This document shows positions 6,279-16,909 of a stretch of 64,000 nucleotides of DNA, one piece after another (position 1 is the first letter of the stretch; each line of letters opens with the position of its first letter). Both the position numbers and the translations under genes were made by a program. The DNA is taken from positions 91,651 through 155,650 of the forward strand of contig NZ_JAOQJC010000014.1 in assembly GCF_025567625.1 (NCBI RefSeq). Reading direction: 5' to 3'. Under the pieces are notes generated by a model. The model saw nothing but the letters and a program-made list of their open reading frames with translations, did no database searches and was not told where the DNA came from. Source of the DNA: Paenibacillus sp. J5C2022 (lineage in GTDB: Bacteria; Bacillota; Bacilli; Paenibacillales; Paenibacillaceae).

Positions 6279-9200
6279 TCATCTTCGGTCGTCTTCATCT
6301 TCATCTTCATCTTCATCATACCCATTTTTCTTGATCACATTTACCGGATATAGAGCGGAAGCAACCGTCTCTCCCTCATAGTCGGCTTCTACCCATATTT
6401 GAACTTCACCCCTCTCCTGGGTATAGATGATCCCGTCAATAATATTTGCGACTTTCTCATCCGAGCTGTAGTAACGAAGCTCCGCCCTCTCAGAATCGAT
6501 CATCGCGCCGTTATCCAGCAGCAGCGTAACGTGCAGAGGCACCGAATCCTTCTGTTTAATCGCACCGCAGTCACACTGCAGCAAGACCTCACTCAGCTTG
6601 GGTTGAATTTGAGGGCCGTATATTTTCACTTCCGTGATGCTGTTCCAGTGGTTCTGGGTGTTGCCGTAGCCCGTAATGCGTACATAACGGGCATTGCTGA
6701 CAGGGAATGCATACACCTCATGGTTCAGCGTCTCGCCCGAGCTCTCTCCTGCGTACACGGGCTGCCACACTTCACCGTCACCTGACACCTCGACCTTGAA
6801 ATAGCCGGAGCGCAGATGACCGTTGAAATATGCGATGCTTACCGCTTCAATGTCCCTGTTCTCGCCCAGGTCATATTGAATCCACTGCTCTCCCGCCGCA
6901 GACCAGCGGCTTTCCAGATCGTCATCGACAGTATTCTCCGGAACATTGCCATCATCTTCGCTCGCCGTCACCAGCACCGGCTGCCAGACGGGACGATTGT
7001 CCGGAATGCCGTAGACGACCGGATGCTTCATCTCCACAAAATATACCGTACTGCCTGCGATTCCGGTCGGGTCCGTCACTGCAATGCGTGCCATCCCCGG
7101 CACACTTCCAGCTTGTTGGATCACGACTTCATCATTACCGGATGCCGCGGCCGCTCCAACGACCGCCGCTTGTTCGTCGGCAGGAACTGTCACTTCATAT
7201 ACGTATCGATTCGGCTTGAATTCCGCAAGCGGCTGTCCGTTCACCGTCAGCCCCGCAAGCGCCGCCAGCTCTTGACTCTCTATCTGCCATGCCGAAAGCG
7301 GCTGAACTTGAAGCATAGTGTCCGGCGGCGATTCGCCCGGCATAAGCGGCACCATCCAGATGCTGATCGTCTCGTTCAGTACCCCTTCCCGCTTCACGGT
7401 CAACTTCTTCACACCATAATTGCCCGTCTGATCGGCCGGATTCGGAGATGTCGCCAGCGGCGCCGCATCCATTACCGAGAAGCTGGCATCCGCAGGTGTC
7501 AGCAGCTTCACCCACAGCTGCCGTCCATCCTGACTGAGCAGTGCGCTCGTTCCATCCGCACTAATAGCTATGGCAGCGCGGGTATGCATGAACCAAAGCA
7601 CATCCGAAGGCACTTTCATCTGTATCTCGTCCTGCACGAGGAACTGCCGCCGCTCATCCAGCAGCTTCACGCCGCGCATAATGGAAGCGGCCTTGTCATA
7701 TGCCGAAGTGAGATCGGAGATCGCATACGCTCCGCCGCTTGCATTGAAAGCTGTGGCCGTTATTTCCGATATGCTGTCTACCTTCTGATCCGCGCCGGGA
7801 GACGGAGAGATATGCAGCGTGTTGTGCCCTTCCGCCCGCTTCCGATAATACGTCCAGCGCGCTCCGTTCTCATCCCTGTTCCAGTAGCCCGGCAAGTTGT
7901 AATCCTCCTTGCCCAGATCCAGCGCCCAGCGTACGCCGTATGCGTCCAGTACGAATGAGCCCGTGTCCAGATCTCCGTGAGGAGCACCGTTCACCCCGCC
8001 CTTGAAGCCGACGAACAAGGCGCCAGGGTCATCCCAGTCGCTTCTCATCGTGACGGCATGCGGAATCCCGAAAGCCCGATCCAGCTCCGCGGGGCCAACT
8101 CCTCCGTACAGCTCCGGTCTATACCATAGCGCATCGTATAAGGACGGCTGCATTCCGCGCTCGCTTGCGAATTGATGGTACCAGGTATATTCCGGCTTAT
8201 TGTCATGATCTGCGAACCATAGCAGCGCCTTGCCCGGAATGAGGCTTTCCGTATTATCAGAATAGTTGAAGGAGCCTTGCGGCCCTGCGATATGCATCGG
8301 GTACAACGGCGTCTCGGCAAGACCGTCGCGGTCGGAAAAGCCGAAGTCATGGCCGAATGCCGTGTCCAGTGCAGATACATATTGAATGAGATAGACCGTC
8401 CCGTATTCCCAATACCCCGGCCCCTCAATGGCGGAGCCGTCCGGCGCATATTGCGTCAGTCCGTATTGAATCGACTTGAACGCTTCCTGCAACACTTGTC
8501 CGGCCAGCTGTTCCAGCTCATCCGCAGCGGCCATCGCCGCGATCGCCATACCGGAATTGCAGACGAAATTCCAATTGTCCCGGTTGTATACCCACCAGCT
8601 TTTACTCTGGTACATCTGAAGAGCCGGCGTAAGCCCTTTGTCTGCAATGGCTTGAACGATGACTGCTCTCTGCCCCTCGCTCAGATAGGAATAAAGCCAG
8701 TCATAGCCGATTCCGACGCCATAAGACATCGTCGCCGTATCCAGGAAGTGCCCCGGACTCCAATCCGGATAAGCCGTTCCCGACACATGCTCCAGCTCCT
8801 GCCATGCCCGTTCCGCATAACGCTCATCGCCGGTCAGCCTGTAGACGAATGCCAACGTCACGATGCTCCGCGAAGCCTCCGTATTCAGCCGGAGACCGTC
8901 CGGCTTGGCATAATCCTGCACCGGCGCCGTCAGCAAGAAGTCGGCGCGTTCCTTCGCATGGTCCACCCATTCACTGAATCGGGTATCGCTCCCGTACAGA
9001 CCGACCATCCGCTGGAAATCACTCTCCGCCGCCAACAGGCGAGGATGCTGATAAGCCGGATTGGCCGCCGTCAGCTCGCTTATAAGGTCGGCTGCAGTAG
9101 GCGCTGTGTATAAGCGAATAAGGGTCTCGACAACGCCGCCGCGGCCGTCATCCACTCGCACCGTGAACTGATCGGCGCCCGTATAGTCCGTGTCCGGCAC

Positions 9201-11465
9201 ATAGCTCCAGTTACCGTTCGCTTGCATGGTCGCTTGACCGTGCAGCGGCTGTGCGGCGATCGAATAAAGAAGTGTATCTCCGTCCGCATCGGATGCCGTT
9301 ACCTTGCCGCCGACAGGCGTATTCTTATCTGTCGGGAATATGCCCACTGACGCCTCCGGCACAGCGTTCCCTTCATTCACAGTGATCGCGATGCGCGCGA
9401 TGGCGAAGCCTCCCTGTCCGTCATTGACTGCGATCATGAAGGCGTCCCCGCCCGAATAATCGTCATTGGGATAATACGACCATGCTCCGCTGCCGGACAC
9501 ATTCGCAAGCCCATTGCCCGGCTGTGTCAGCAGTTGGTAGCCAAGCTGCGCTCCCGTGGAGGAATAAGCGACGACTTGGCCGTGTACAGCTCCGTTCTCT
9601 TCCACCGTTACCGTATCGTCTTCCGCCCCAATCGTATCCGTCTGTCCGATAATCACTGCTGCATCCGCAGCAAGACCGCCATCGGCGGCTGCCGCCGTTA
9701 TCACCGCGACGCCTTCCGTGTGCGCCGTAACCGTCCCGTTATTCACTGACGCAATCTCGGGATGACTGCTGCTCCATATGACCGAAGAATCGCTTGCGTC
9801 AGCAGGAGCCGTATAGACAGACAAGGCGACGGTCCCACCAATATCCATCGTAAGCCTGTCTTGATCCAGTTCAATCGATTGGACCGGGGTCCATGGCAGC
9901 AGCCGGACATCATCGAACCAGGCCGTTCCTGTCCCTTGCTCGAAGAAATGCTCCACTCTGACAAAAGCTATGGAAGGATCATCAGGGAAAGTCACCAGCT
10001 TCTCCGTCTTCGTCCAATCCTTCGTGCCGTTCACAGCTCCAAGGGTAATCAGATCGCCAATCCGCTGCGATGCGCTGTCCGTGAACTGCAGCCTGGTCAG
10101 CGCGCCGCTGCCGATAACATTGTCGGCCTTCAGCCAGCTTTGCGCCTTGAACGTCTTGCCGTGATCGCTGGAGGTTACCGGAATAATCTGAATAATGCCC
10201 GCTCTTCCCTGCTCTTGCGAAGTCACCTTCAAAGAAACAAGGCCTTCGGTATATTGACTGCTATCCAATTCCAGAGAAGGAGAACCTAGCGGAATCCACG
10301 TCCGCCAATCGGCAGGCTTGCCGGCTGCCATGCCTTCCTCAAAGCTGCCATTGCGAATCCACTGATCGGGCAGCGCCGTGGACACCGGAGACACCTCCAC
10401 ATCGTCGAACCATGCTTGTCCCGTTCCCGTCTCCACCACTTGCTCAATCCGGATATTGTCCATGTCGACCGTATCCGGAACCTGGACTGTCTGCTCCAGT
10501 CTGGTCCAATCCTGGGTTCTGCTTAAGGAGCCGATCGTCACGATGTTGCCGATCCGGGTATTGTCCTTGGTCATGAATTGAATGCGCAGCAGCGCCTGAT
10601 TGCTAACATCCTGTGTCCGCAGCCAAGCTCCGATACGAAGCTCCTGCCCCAGATTGGCAGAAGTGACCGGCACATTCTGTACAATGAACAGTCTGCCCGT
10701 CTCCGCCATATTCACATGAAGCGAGCTTGTCCCTCCATGATATACATTGCTGTCCATTCCGATCACCGGCGAGCCTGTCGGCGCCCAAGTCCGCCATCCA
10801 GTTGGCTTGCCGTCCGTCATCTTGTCTTCATATCCGCCGTTCGTCACATCATTCGCGCCTTCATTCCATGGCAGCAGGGAAGCATCGTCGAACCAGGCCG
10901 TCCCCGTACCTCTCTCCAGCAGATTCTCGATCGTTATGCCGGCGATTCTCTCATCTTCCGGAATAAATACCATGCCCTCTACAAGTGTCCAATCCTGGGT
11001 TCCCGTCAGCTTGCGCAGCGAATGGATGTCGCCGATCCGAGCCCCTTTGCTGTTCACCAGGTACAGCCGGTTGAATGCTCCTTCGCCCGTTACGGCATCC
11101 GTTTTGATCCATTGGCTTAGCTTATACGTCTTCCCCCTCTGGGACGGCTGCAGCGGAATGTGCTGCACAAGCGCTCCTCGCCCCTCGAATTCGGAAGTAA
11201 GCTGGAATGCTCTTACCCCACTTTTGTACACGCTTTCAGAAATGGAAAAAGAAGGTGTTCCACTGGATACCCAGTCGTTCCATCCTGCCGGAATCCCCCC
11301 ACTTGCCAGCTCGTAATCGCCATTTAGCAGCAACGATCCCTCATGATCAGCTGCTTGTACAACGATGGAAGCTTTTCCACCGCCAATCGATGCTGCCAGG
11401 CTGAACAGCAAGGCTATACTGAGCATCATCGCTATTTTTCGTTTCACTCCGTTTATCTTCACCAA
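6279..11465 (-). CDS. Secreted multimodular heparinase II/III-like polysaccharide lyase
   Basis: About 1728 residues. Order: signal peptide (1-40); three similar carbohydrate-binding-like modules of about 155 residues each (44-198, 203-360, 365-525), each ending near TGTAWFDD; a Big2 Ig-like domain (530-610); two cadherin/VCBS-like repeats ending in [10 protein letters not shown] and [10 protein letters not shown] types (612-790); a heparinase II/III alpha/alpha barrel plus beta domain (about 800-1420) with [21 protein letters not shown] and HGDLDTGSF, which carry the expected Asn, Tyr and His; an F5/8C discoidin domain (about 1490-1620); and an Ig-like end with an acidic tail. It should cleave a uronate-containing polysaccharide outside the cell by beta-elimination. 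GTG at 11462 is an equally good start. The C-terminus appears frameshifted (see findings). The 418 bp upstream holds no gene. Confidence 0.85.
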   Translation of the reverse strand: MVKINGVKRKIAMMLSIALLFSLAASIGGGKASIVVQAADHEGSLLLNGDYELASGGIPAGWNDWVSSGTPSFSISESVYKSGVRAFQLTSEFEGRGALVQHIPLQPSQRGKTYKLSQWIKTDAVTGEGAFNRLYLVNSKGARIGDIHSLRKLTGTQDWTLVEGMVFIPEDERIAGITIENLLERGTGTAWFDDASLLPWNEGANDVTNGGYEDKMTDGKPTGWRTWAPTGSPVIGMDSNVYHGGTSSLHVNMAETGRLFIVQNVPVTSANLGQELRIGAWLRTQDVSNQALLRIQFMTKDNTRIGNIVTIGSLSRTQDWTRLEQTVQVPDTVDMDNIRIEQVVETGTGQAWFDDVEVSPVSTALPDQWIRNGSFEEGMAAGKPADWRTWIPLGSPSLELDSSQYTEGLVSLKVTSQEQGRAGIIQIIPVTSSDHGKTFKAQSWLKADNVIGSGALTRLQFTDSASQRIGDLITLGAVNGTKDWTKTEKLVTFPDDPSIAFVRVEHFFEQGTGTAWFDDVRLLPWTPVQSIELDQDRLTMDIGGTVALSVYTAPADASDSSVIWSSSHPEIASVNNGTVTAHTEGVAVITAAAADGGLAADAAVIIGQTDTIGAEDDTVTVEENGAVHGQVVAYSSTGAQLGYQLLTQPGNGLANVSGSGAWSYYPNDDYSGGDAFMIAVNDGQGGFAIARIAITVNEGNAVPEASVGIFPTDKNTPVGGKVTASDADGDTLLYSIAAQPLHGQATMQANGNWSYVPDTDYTGADQFTVRVDDGRGGVVETLIRLYTAPTAADLISELTAANPAYQHPRLLAAESDFQRMVGLYGSDTRFSEWVDHAKERADFLLTAPVQDYAKPDGLRLNTEASRSIVTLAFVYRLTGDERYAERAWQELEHVSGTAYPDWSPGHFLDTATMSYGVGIGYDWLYSYLSEGQRAVIVQAIADKGLTPALQMYQSKSWWVYNRDNWNFVCNSGMAIAAMAAADELEQLAGQVLQEAFKSIQYGLTQYAPDGSAIEGPGYWEYGTVYLIQYVSALDTAFGHDFGFSDRDGLAETPLYPMHIAGPQGSFNYSDNTESLIPGKALLWFADHDNKPEYTWYHQFASERGMQPSLYDALWYRPELYGGVGPAELDRAFGIPHAVTMRSDWDDPGALFVGFKGGVNGAPHGDLDTGSFVLDAYGVRWALDLGKEDYNLPGYWNRDENGARWTYYRKRAEGHNTLHISPSPGADQKVDSISEITATAFNASGGAYAISDLTSAYDKAASIMRGVKLLDERRQFLVQDEIQMKVPSDVLWFMHTRAAIAISADGTSALLSQDGRQLWVKLLTPADASFSVMDAAPLATSPNPADQTGNYGVKKLTVKREGVLNETISIWMVPLMPGESPPDTMLQVQPLSAWQIESQELAALAGLTVNGQPLAEFKPNRYVYEVTVPADEQAAVVGAAAASGNDEVVIQQAGSVPGMARIAVTDPTGIAGSTVYFVEMKHPVVYGIPDNRPVWQPVLVTASEDDGNVPENTVDDDLESRWSAAGEQWIQYDLGENRDIEAVSIAYFNGHLRSGYFKVEVSGDGEVWQPVYAGESSGETLNHEVYAFPVSNARYVRITGYGNTQNHWNSITEVKIYGPQIQPKLSEVLLQCDCGAIKQKDSVPLHVTLLLDNGAMIDSERAELRYYSSDEKVANIIDGIIYTQERGEVQIWVEADYEGETVASALYPVNVIKKNGYDEDEDEDEDDRR

Positions 11466-11803
11466 GAACCTCTCCTTTCAACGATTAATAGGACATGAAT
11501 CGACATTAAAACGCTTTCATTCTATCTCATTCATCACCCCCTTTCATCAAAATTAGACATGGATAGCTTCATTTATATGCTATCAACGCTTGCCCTCTCA
11601 CTCCATGAACGATTATTTGATCATGATGCCAAATATTTCGACAATGACGCTGCAAGACGTGATTAGGCATCTGTTCAGAGGTGAATACACTTGCGAAACA
11701 GCGTCAGACATAGTCTCACCTTAATACAGCCGCCATCCCTTTATCCATTAACACTTTTTCATATCGTCACCATTCCTTACAGACTTGCGCTTGGTGGAAG
11801 CAT

Positions 11804-11848
11804 AAAAAACCGCAAGCCGCACTCCATAAAGAAGTGCAGCTTGCGGAT
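11804..11848 (-). terminator. Terminator of the GH88 operon
   Basis: CCGCAAGCTGCACTTC...GAGTGCGGCTTGCGG stem followed by TTTTTTATG on the minus strand, 36 bp past the GH88 stop. Apart from this terminator, 11466-11883 shows no gene or clear signal. Confidence 0.9.
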
Positions 11849-11883
11849 TCAAATAATCGTTGCTTTATGATGCCTTTTAATCG

Positions 11884-13041
11884 TTACTTTACGCCTGTCT
11901 TGGCTTCCTTCCGCTCGTACCAGTAGCCTGGAACGCCCTTCTCCAAGCGCATGAGCGCTTCCATGTAGTAATAATCGCCCCAGATCATGTAATCGTCCGG
12001 GCCGAGATCGCCCCTGATATGATAGGAGCCATGATCGATCAGCCCTTCCGCATCCGGCTCTCCCATCGTGGAGTAGTTCGTCACGAGCGAGCGCATAGAG
12101 CGCTCCACCGCGTCCTGGAAGTAAGCGCGGTCCTCGTCGTCCTCCGCCAGATGCTCCAGCAGCTCCAGCATGCCGCAGGCGGCAATGGCGGAAGCCGAGG
12201 AATCGCGAAGCGTATCCGCATTCACTTCTACATTGAAGTCCCAGTAGACGACATCGTCCTCAGGGAAGCGGTCCACGAAGTAACGGGCGAGCCTTCGCGA
12301 CGTCTCCAAATATTGCTTATCCCCCGTATAGCGATAGGACAAGGCGAACCCGTAGATGCCCCATGCCTGCCCTCTCGTCCAGGTAGAACCGTCGTGATAG
12401 CCTTGATGCGTCCCGCCGCCGATCGGAATGCCGGTCGAAGGCTCGAAGTAGAACGTATGATACGAGGAGTCGTCGCCCCGTACAAGGTAACGTCTGCTCT
12501 TGTCCGCATGCTTCACCGCCACTTCGCGGTACTTGGGATCGCCTGTCTGCTCCGAAGCCCAATACAGCAGCGGAATGTTCATCAGGCAGTCGATAATGAT
12601 GCGTCCGCCGTTCTTTGCGTCGCCCTTCGGTCCCCACGCCTGAATATATTCCCCTTCCGGCCGCCACCGCTTCATCAGCTTGTCGGCCGCATCCAGCGCA
12701 AGCCGCTTCGCCGACTCATCACCTTCGATCATCCAGGCCGCCATGGCAGACGGACTGTAGAGGAAGCCGATATCGTGATGGTCCAGCGCGACGTCTTCAT
12801 CCAGCCGGCGGCGATAATCCTTCACTTGCGCTTGCGCCATTTCGCGGAACGCCTTATCGCCGCTGTATTCATAGGACAGCCACATCATGCCGGTATAGAA
12901 GCCTTCGATCCAATCTGTGCTCTCCCTCCACTCATAGCATTTGCCTTCCGCATGACGCCGGATGTGCGGGAATTGCAGGCCATGCTTCTCACCATTTCGC
13001 TTCGTCTTCTTCATCGCATCTTCCATTGCCGCTTGCCACAC
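11884..13041 (-). CDS. Unsaturated glucuronyl hydrolase, GH88 family
   Basis: 385 residues from a GTG preceded by AAGGAG; no signal peptide, so cytoplasmic. It resembles the unsaturated glucuronyl hydrolases (about 377 residues in Bacillus): an all-helical barrel with an aspartate in LDHHDIGF (near residue 95) and one in GGRIIIDCLMN (near 150) matching the family's two key aspartates. It would hydrate the 4,5-unsaturated uronate at the non-reducing end of the disaccharides made by lyases and release the sugars. It follows the two permease genes by 35 bp, so the transporter probably imports its substrate. The lyase gene lies next downstream. Confidence 0.88.
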   Translation of the reverse strand: MWQAAMEDAMKKTKRNGEKHGLQFPHIRRHAEGKCYEWRESTDWIEGFYTGMMWLSYEYSGDKAFREMAQAQVKDYRRRLDEDVALDHHDIGFLYSPSAMAAWMIEGDESAKRLALDAADKLMKRWRPEGEYIQAWGPKGDAKNGGRIIIDCLMNIPLLYWASEQTGDPKYREVAVKHADKSRRYLVRGDDSSYHTFYFEPSTGIPIGGGTHQGYHDGSTWTRGQAWGIYGFALSYRYTGDKQYLETSRRLARYFVDRFPEDDVVYWDFNVEVNADTLRDSSASAIAACGMLELLEHLAEDDEDRAYFQDAVERSMRSLVTNYSTMGEPDAEGLIDHGSYHIRGDLGPDDYMIWGDYYYMEALMRLEKGVPGYWYERKEAKTGVK

Positions 13042-13076
13042 TTCGCTAACACTCCTTTCCCCTGACGGGGGATATC

Positions 13077-13958
13077 CTATCCTTTAATGGCGCCGATCAT
13101 GACCCCTTTGACGAAATACTTCTGCAAGAACGGATACAAGCACAGAATCGGAACGGTTGCCACAATGATCGTCGCATATTTGATTGTCTCGCCGACCGGC
13201 ATCTTGTCGCCGCCGCCAACACCCGTCAGCATGGAATCCGTCGAGTTCGAGATCAGAATCTCCCGCAAAATAAGCTGCAGCGGATACAGATCTCTCGTCC
13301 GGATATAGATGAGCGCCTGGAACCAGGAGTTCCAATGCTGGACCCCGTAGAAGAGAATCATAACCGCGATGACGGGCATCGACAGCGGCATAATGATCCG
13401 GAACAAGACGGTGAAGTCGTTGGCGCCGTCCAGCTTCGCGGACTCCTCCAGGCTGACCGGAATCGCTTGGAAAGATGTACGCATAATGATCAGGTTGTAC
13501 GCGCTCATCGCCGTAGGAAGAATTAGCGCCCATCTGCTGTCGACAAGTCCCATACTCTCCACCAGCAAGTAAGTTGTAATAATACCGCCGTTGAAGAACA
13601 TCGTGAATACGATCATGAACATAATAGGGTTTTTCCACATGACATTTTGTCGGGACAGAGCATACGCACCGAGTGAAGTCATCAGGATGTTCAGTGAAGT
13701 ACCAGCCACTACATAGATAAGGGTATTCAAGTAGCCTGATAGAATGCTCGGGTTCTGGAACACCAGCTTATAGGCTTCCAGTGTAACGCCTTCCGGGTAC
13801 CAGATGATCCCCCTGACCTTCACAAGCCAGGCAGGATCACTGAGGGAGGCGAACAGGACGTAGAGGAACGGATACAAGGTGACGACCGACAACAACAACA
13901 GGAAGAATACATTAGCGCCGTCGAATATCCGCTCGCCAATACTGCGATGTGACAACAT
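13077..13958 (-). CDS. Carbohydrate ABC transporter permease (LplC type)
   Basis: 293 residues, six predicted membrane helices, with the inner-membrane EAA-type loop EESAKLDGANDFTVLFRIIM around residues 190-210 that contacts the ATPase. The ending (FVKGVMIGAIKG) is typical of LplC-like permeases of Paenibacillus sugar importers. Second permease of the operon, 18 bp after its partner. No ATPase gene is present, as usual where a shared MsmX-type ATPase serves several importers. Confidence 0.9.
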   Translation of the reverse strand: MLSHRSIGERIFDGANVFFLLLLSVVTLYPFLYVLFASLSDPAWLVKVRGIIWYPEGVTLEAYKLVFQNPSILSGYLNTLIYVVAGTSLNILMTSLGAYALSRQNVMWKNPIMFMIVFTMFFNGGIITTYLLVESMGLVDSRWALILPTAMSAYNLIIMRTSFQAIPVSLEESAKLDGANDFTVLFRIIMPLSMPVIAVMILFYGVQHWNSWFQALIYIRTRDLYPLQLILREILISNSTDSMLTGVGGGDKMPVGETIKYATIIVATVPILCLYPFLQKYFVKGVMIGAIKG

Positions 13959-13976
13959 AAGCCTTTCGCCTCCTTA

Positions 13977-14942
13977 TTACCAAAGTTTATTGTCGCTTGT
14001 TTTTCTGCTGATCGCATTCGCCACGACAAGCAGCGTAAAGTTAATGATTGAATTGAACAGACCGACAGCCGCACTGTAGCTGAAGTTCGCCTCCAGAATA
14101 CCTTTCCGGTACACGAATGTGCCAATGACGTCCGCTGTCTCATACGTCGTGCTGTTGTACAGAAGCAAGATCTTCTCCATGCCCACCATCATGAAGTTGC
14201 CGATCTGCAAGATAAGCAAGATCACGATCGTTGGCATAATGCCCGGCAGCGTAATATGGAACACCTGCTTGAAGCGGCTGGCGCCATCCACCTTGGACGC
14301 TTCATAGAGCGCAGGATCGATGCCTGACATTGCAGACAAGTAAATGATGGAACCCCAACCTATATTCTGCCAAATATTCGAGGAGACGAACACCGTACGG
14401 AACCATTCCGCCTCCATCAGGAATATGATGGGCTCCCCGCCGAACCATACGATAATGTTGTTGATGAGCCCATCTTGCGACAGAAAGTCGACCATGATCC
14501 CCGAGATGACCACAATGGAAATAAAATGCGGCATATATGTTATCGTCTGTACAGTTCGTCTGATCATTACGCTGCGCAGCTCGTTCAGCAGCAAGGCGAG
14601 TAAGATCGATGCCGGGAATCCGAACAACAGCTCATAGGAGCTGAGCAGCAGCGTGTTGCGCAGCAGCCGCCAGAAGTAATAGCTGTTGAAGAAATCCGCG
14701 AAGTGCTGGAATCCTACCCACTCGCTAGCCCACATGCCGAGCCCGACGGAATAATCCTTGAAGGCGATCTGCAGCCCATAGATTGGCAAGTAAAGAAAAA
14801 TAATATAATAAGCAACTACGGGCACAAGCATGAGATAGACATATTTGTTCATCATCAGGTCACGGAACGCACGGTAGCGGAAGGCGTTCTTATCGACTCT
14901 TGCTTGCGGGAGACCCGGCTTCTTATTCAGCATCATTGACAT
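13977..14942 (-). CDS. Carbohydrate ABC transporter permease (LplB type)
   Basis: 321 residues with six membrane helices; the EAA loop reads YEASKVDGASRFKQVFHITL (residues 215-235). The N-terminal cytoplasmic stretch followed by YYIIFLYLPIYGLQIAFKDY is typical of LplB/YtcP-partner permeases. It pairs with the downstream LplC-type permease and follows the binding-protein gene by 37 bp. Expected to import unsaturated uronate oligosaccharides released by the lyase, by context. Confidence 0.9.
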   Translation of the reverse strand: MSMMLNKKPGLPQARVDKNAFRYRAFRDLMMNKYVYLMLVPVVAYYIIFLYLPIYGLQIAFKDYSVGLGMWASEWVGFQHFADFFNSYYFWRLLRNTLLLSSYELLFGFPASILLALLLNELRSVMIRRTVQTITYMPHFISIVVISGIMVDFLSQDGLINNIIVWFGGEPIIFLMEAEWFRTVFVSSNIWQNIGWGSIIYLSAMSGIDPALYEASKVDGASRFKQVFHITLPGIMPTIVILLILQIGNFMMVGMEKILLLYNSTTYETADVIGTFVYRKGILEANFSYSAAVGLFNSIINFTLLVVANAISRKTSDNKLW

Positions 14943-14979
14943 ATCGAGTCCTCCTGTCGGTTAGTACGTCATTCCGGTC

Positions 14980-16623
14980 TTACCGGTTTTTGTAACGGTC
15001 AAGCGCGGCTTGCTGAGCGGCAATTGCGTCGTCGATGTTCATCTTGTTGATTGTATCCACGAACTTGTCGAAGTTGTCGATCGGCTCTTCGCCCATAATG
15101 AAGCGGTTAATCATCTCGTCGCGATACGTCTTCACGTCATTCATAATGGAGGACACTTTGGAACTCTCATCTGCAGTCAGCGTAACAGGCGGCATCAGCT
15201 TGGAATGGTCTGCCTGCGCCCATGTTTTTTGTGCTTCCTTCTGCGTATCCAGCTGCAGGTACTGCTCCAGGTAACGCTTATCCTGTACGATCGGACCGCT
15301 CCAGCTTGCAACGAAGTTTTGCGCCATCGCTTGCGTAACAGGCAGGCCGTCCGGATTTTTCAGAATCTTGTCCGTATATTTCGGATAGCCGTCGACCATC
15401 TCGTAACTGTCGCCCTCGATACCGAAGTTGAACAGCATATGGCCTTCCTCGCCGTACTTATAGTCGAGCCATTTCACGATTTCTTCCGGATTCTTCGCGC
15501 TAGTGGAGATCGCCGCGCCGATGGTGCGGAACGGATGCGAGTAGAAACCGATCGCATTGTCACCGCCGTCCAGAGTCGGATACGGGGCGCCAATGAACGA
15601 TACTTCCGGAATGTCGCCCTTCATCAAGTCCGTGTAACGGCCGATGCCGCTACCTGGGTAGGTGGACAATGAGCCCAGACGGTTGCCGGTTACTTTCGCG
15701 TCCTTCAGCTTCGCATCAATAGTCGTCGGATACTCCTTGTCGATCAGCCCATCCTTATACCATCTTGCCATCGTCGCCAGGAATTCCTTGAACTCCGGCT
15801 GAATCGGACCGTAGTTGACTTTCCCGTCCACTTGATAGAAATCGGACATGATGCCCCAAGCTCCCAGGAACAATTGGCCTGTATCCAGGGCGCCGATTTC
15901 GAACAGGTAAGGAATCTCATCCTTCTCGCCGTTCTTGTTCGGGTCCTGGTCGCGGAACGCCGTCAGCACCGTCTCCCATTCGCTGACTGTTTTCGGCACT
16001 TCCAGATTCAGATTTTCCAGCCAGTCGCCGCGAAGCACGGGACCATAGAAGACGGAGAGCATGGGGTCGCCAAGCAAGAATGGCATGACGTAGATATTGC
16101 CCTCGTCCGTCGTGATCATCTTTCTGAATTCCGGATTATCGTTCAGCACCTTCGTCAAGTTCGGCGCATTCTCCTCGATCAGCTCGTTCAGGCGGATAAT
16201 GCGCTTCTCTTTAATGAGGCTGTCTGCGCCCTTGGGAGCCGCGCTCCATGTATATTCAATAACATCGGGCATTTTGCCGGAAGCGATCATCAGGTTGAAC
16301 TGGTCTTTCTCCTGTCCTGTCGGCGGATGCTGGAACTCTACTTTAGTACCTGTTATTTTCTCCAGCTCTTTATAAGCGGCAATGCCGTTGTAGTCCTTCA
16401 TTGTCGCTCCCGCGTTGCCGTTCAGACCAACCCAGTAGGATACCTTCTCCGGATAGCCGACTTCCTTCGGCGTAGACGTCGCTTCCGACCCCGTCCCTTT
16501 ATTACCATCATTATTAGATTTTACGTTCTCGTTGCCGCTGTTGCTGCTGCAGCCGGTTACTACCATGGCACTGATCGTTAATGTCGTCAACACAGTTGAA
16601 AGCGTCTTCTTTTTATTATGCAT
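14980..16623 (-). CDS. Extracellular sugar-binding lipoprotein (LplA-like)
   Basis: 547 residues from the ATG at 16623, which has GGGAGGG 9 bp upstream. Lipoprotein signal: basic start, hydrophobic core, lipobox VVTG-C near residue 24-25, then a Ser/Asn/Gly-rich linker. The remainder is a family-1 solute-binding fold of the long (about 540 residue) LplA type common in Paenibacillus. First gene of the importer operon, with its own promoter at 16696-16724 facing away from the AraC-type regulator. Confidence 0.9.
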   Translation of the reverse strand: MHNKKKTLSTVLTTLTISAMVVTGCSSNSGNENVKSNNDGNKGTGSEATSTPKEVGYPEKVSYWVGLNGNAGATMKDYNGIAAYKELEKITGTKVEFQHPPTGQEKDQFNLMIASGKMPDVIEYTWSAAPKGADSLIKEKRIIRLNELIEENAPNLTKVLNDNPEFRKMITTDEGNIYVMPFLLGDPMLSVFYGPVLRGDWLENLNLEVPKTVSEWETVLTAFRDQDPNKNGEKDEIPYLFEIGALDTGQLFLGAWGIMSDFYQVDGKVNYGPIQPEFKEFLATMARWYKDGLIDKEYPTTIDAKLKDAKVTGNRLGSLSTYPGSGIGRYTDLMKGDIPEVSFIGAPYPTLDGGDNAIGFYSHPFRTIGAAISTSAKNPEEIVKWLDYKYGEEGHMLFNFGIEGDSYEMVDGYPKYTDKILKNPDGLPVTQAMAQNFVASWSGPIVQDKRYLEQYLQLDTQKEAQKTWAQADHSKLMPPVTLTADESSKVSSIMNDVKTYRDEMINRFIMGEEPIDNFDKFVDTINKMNIDDAIAAQQAALDRYKNR

Positions 16624-16695
16624 AGATTTGAACCCTCCCAATTTTATAATGTGTATCGCGGCGCTAGGCCATGTGTTAAGTATAGATGGGTTCTC

Positions 16696-16724
16696 CTATT
16701 ATCGCCTATAATCTACCCTTGCAA
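16696..16724 (-). promoter_or_regulatory. Promoter of the uronate importer operon
   Basis: Minus strand TTGCAA, 17-bp spacer, TAATAG, about 75 bp upstream of the binding-protein start. A weak -10 fits activation by the divergent AraC-type regulator. Confidence 0.6.
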
Positions 16725-16835
16725 TCCCCTTACCAGATTTCATTTCGGGCACTAACCGATCTTCATATCCGCTAATATTTCTTCATTTCCCCCCTCTTTT
16801 GGGCAATAATTACGCCGTTTGGCATATAGCTTCAA

Positions 16836-16864
16836 TTGAACGACAGAATGGATTGTGCTACGAT
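16836..16864 (+). promoter_or_regulatory. Promoter of the AraC-type regulator
   Basis: TTGAAC, 17-bp spacer, TACGAT on the plus strand, about 45 bp before the GTG start. Confidence 0.65.
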
Positions 16865-16909
16865 TATAACACTAAAAAAGTACGTTACAGCTTTTAGGGG
16901 GTGTGAACG

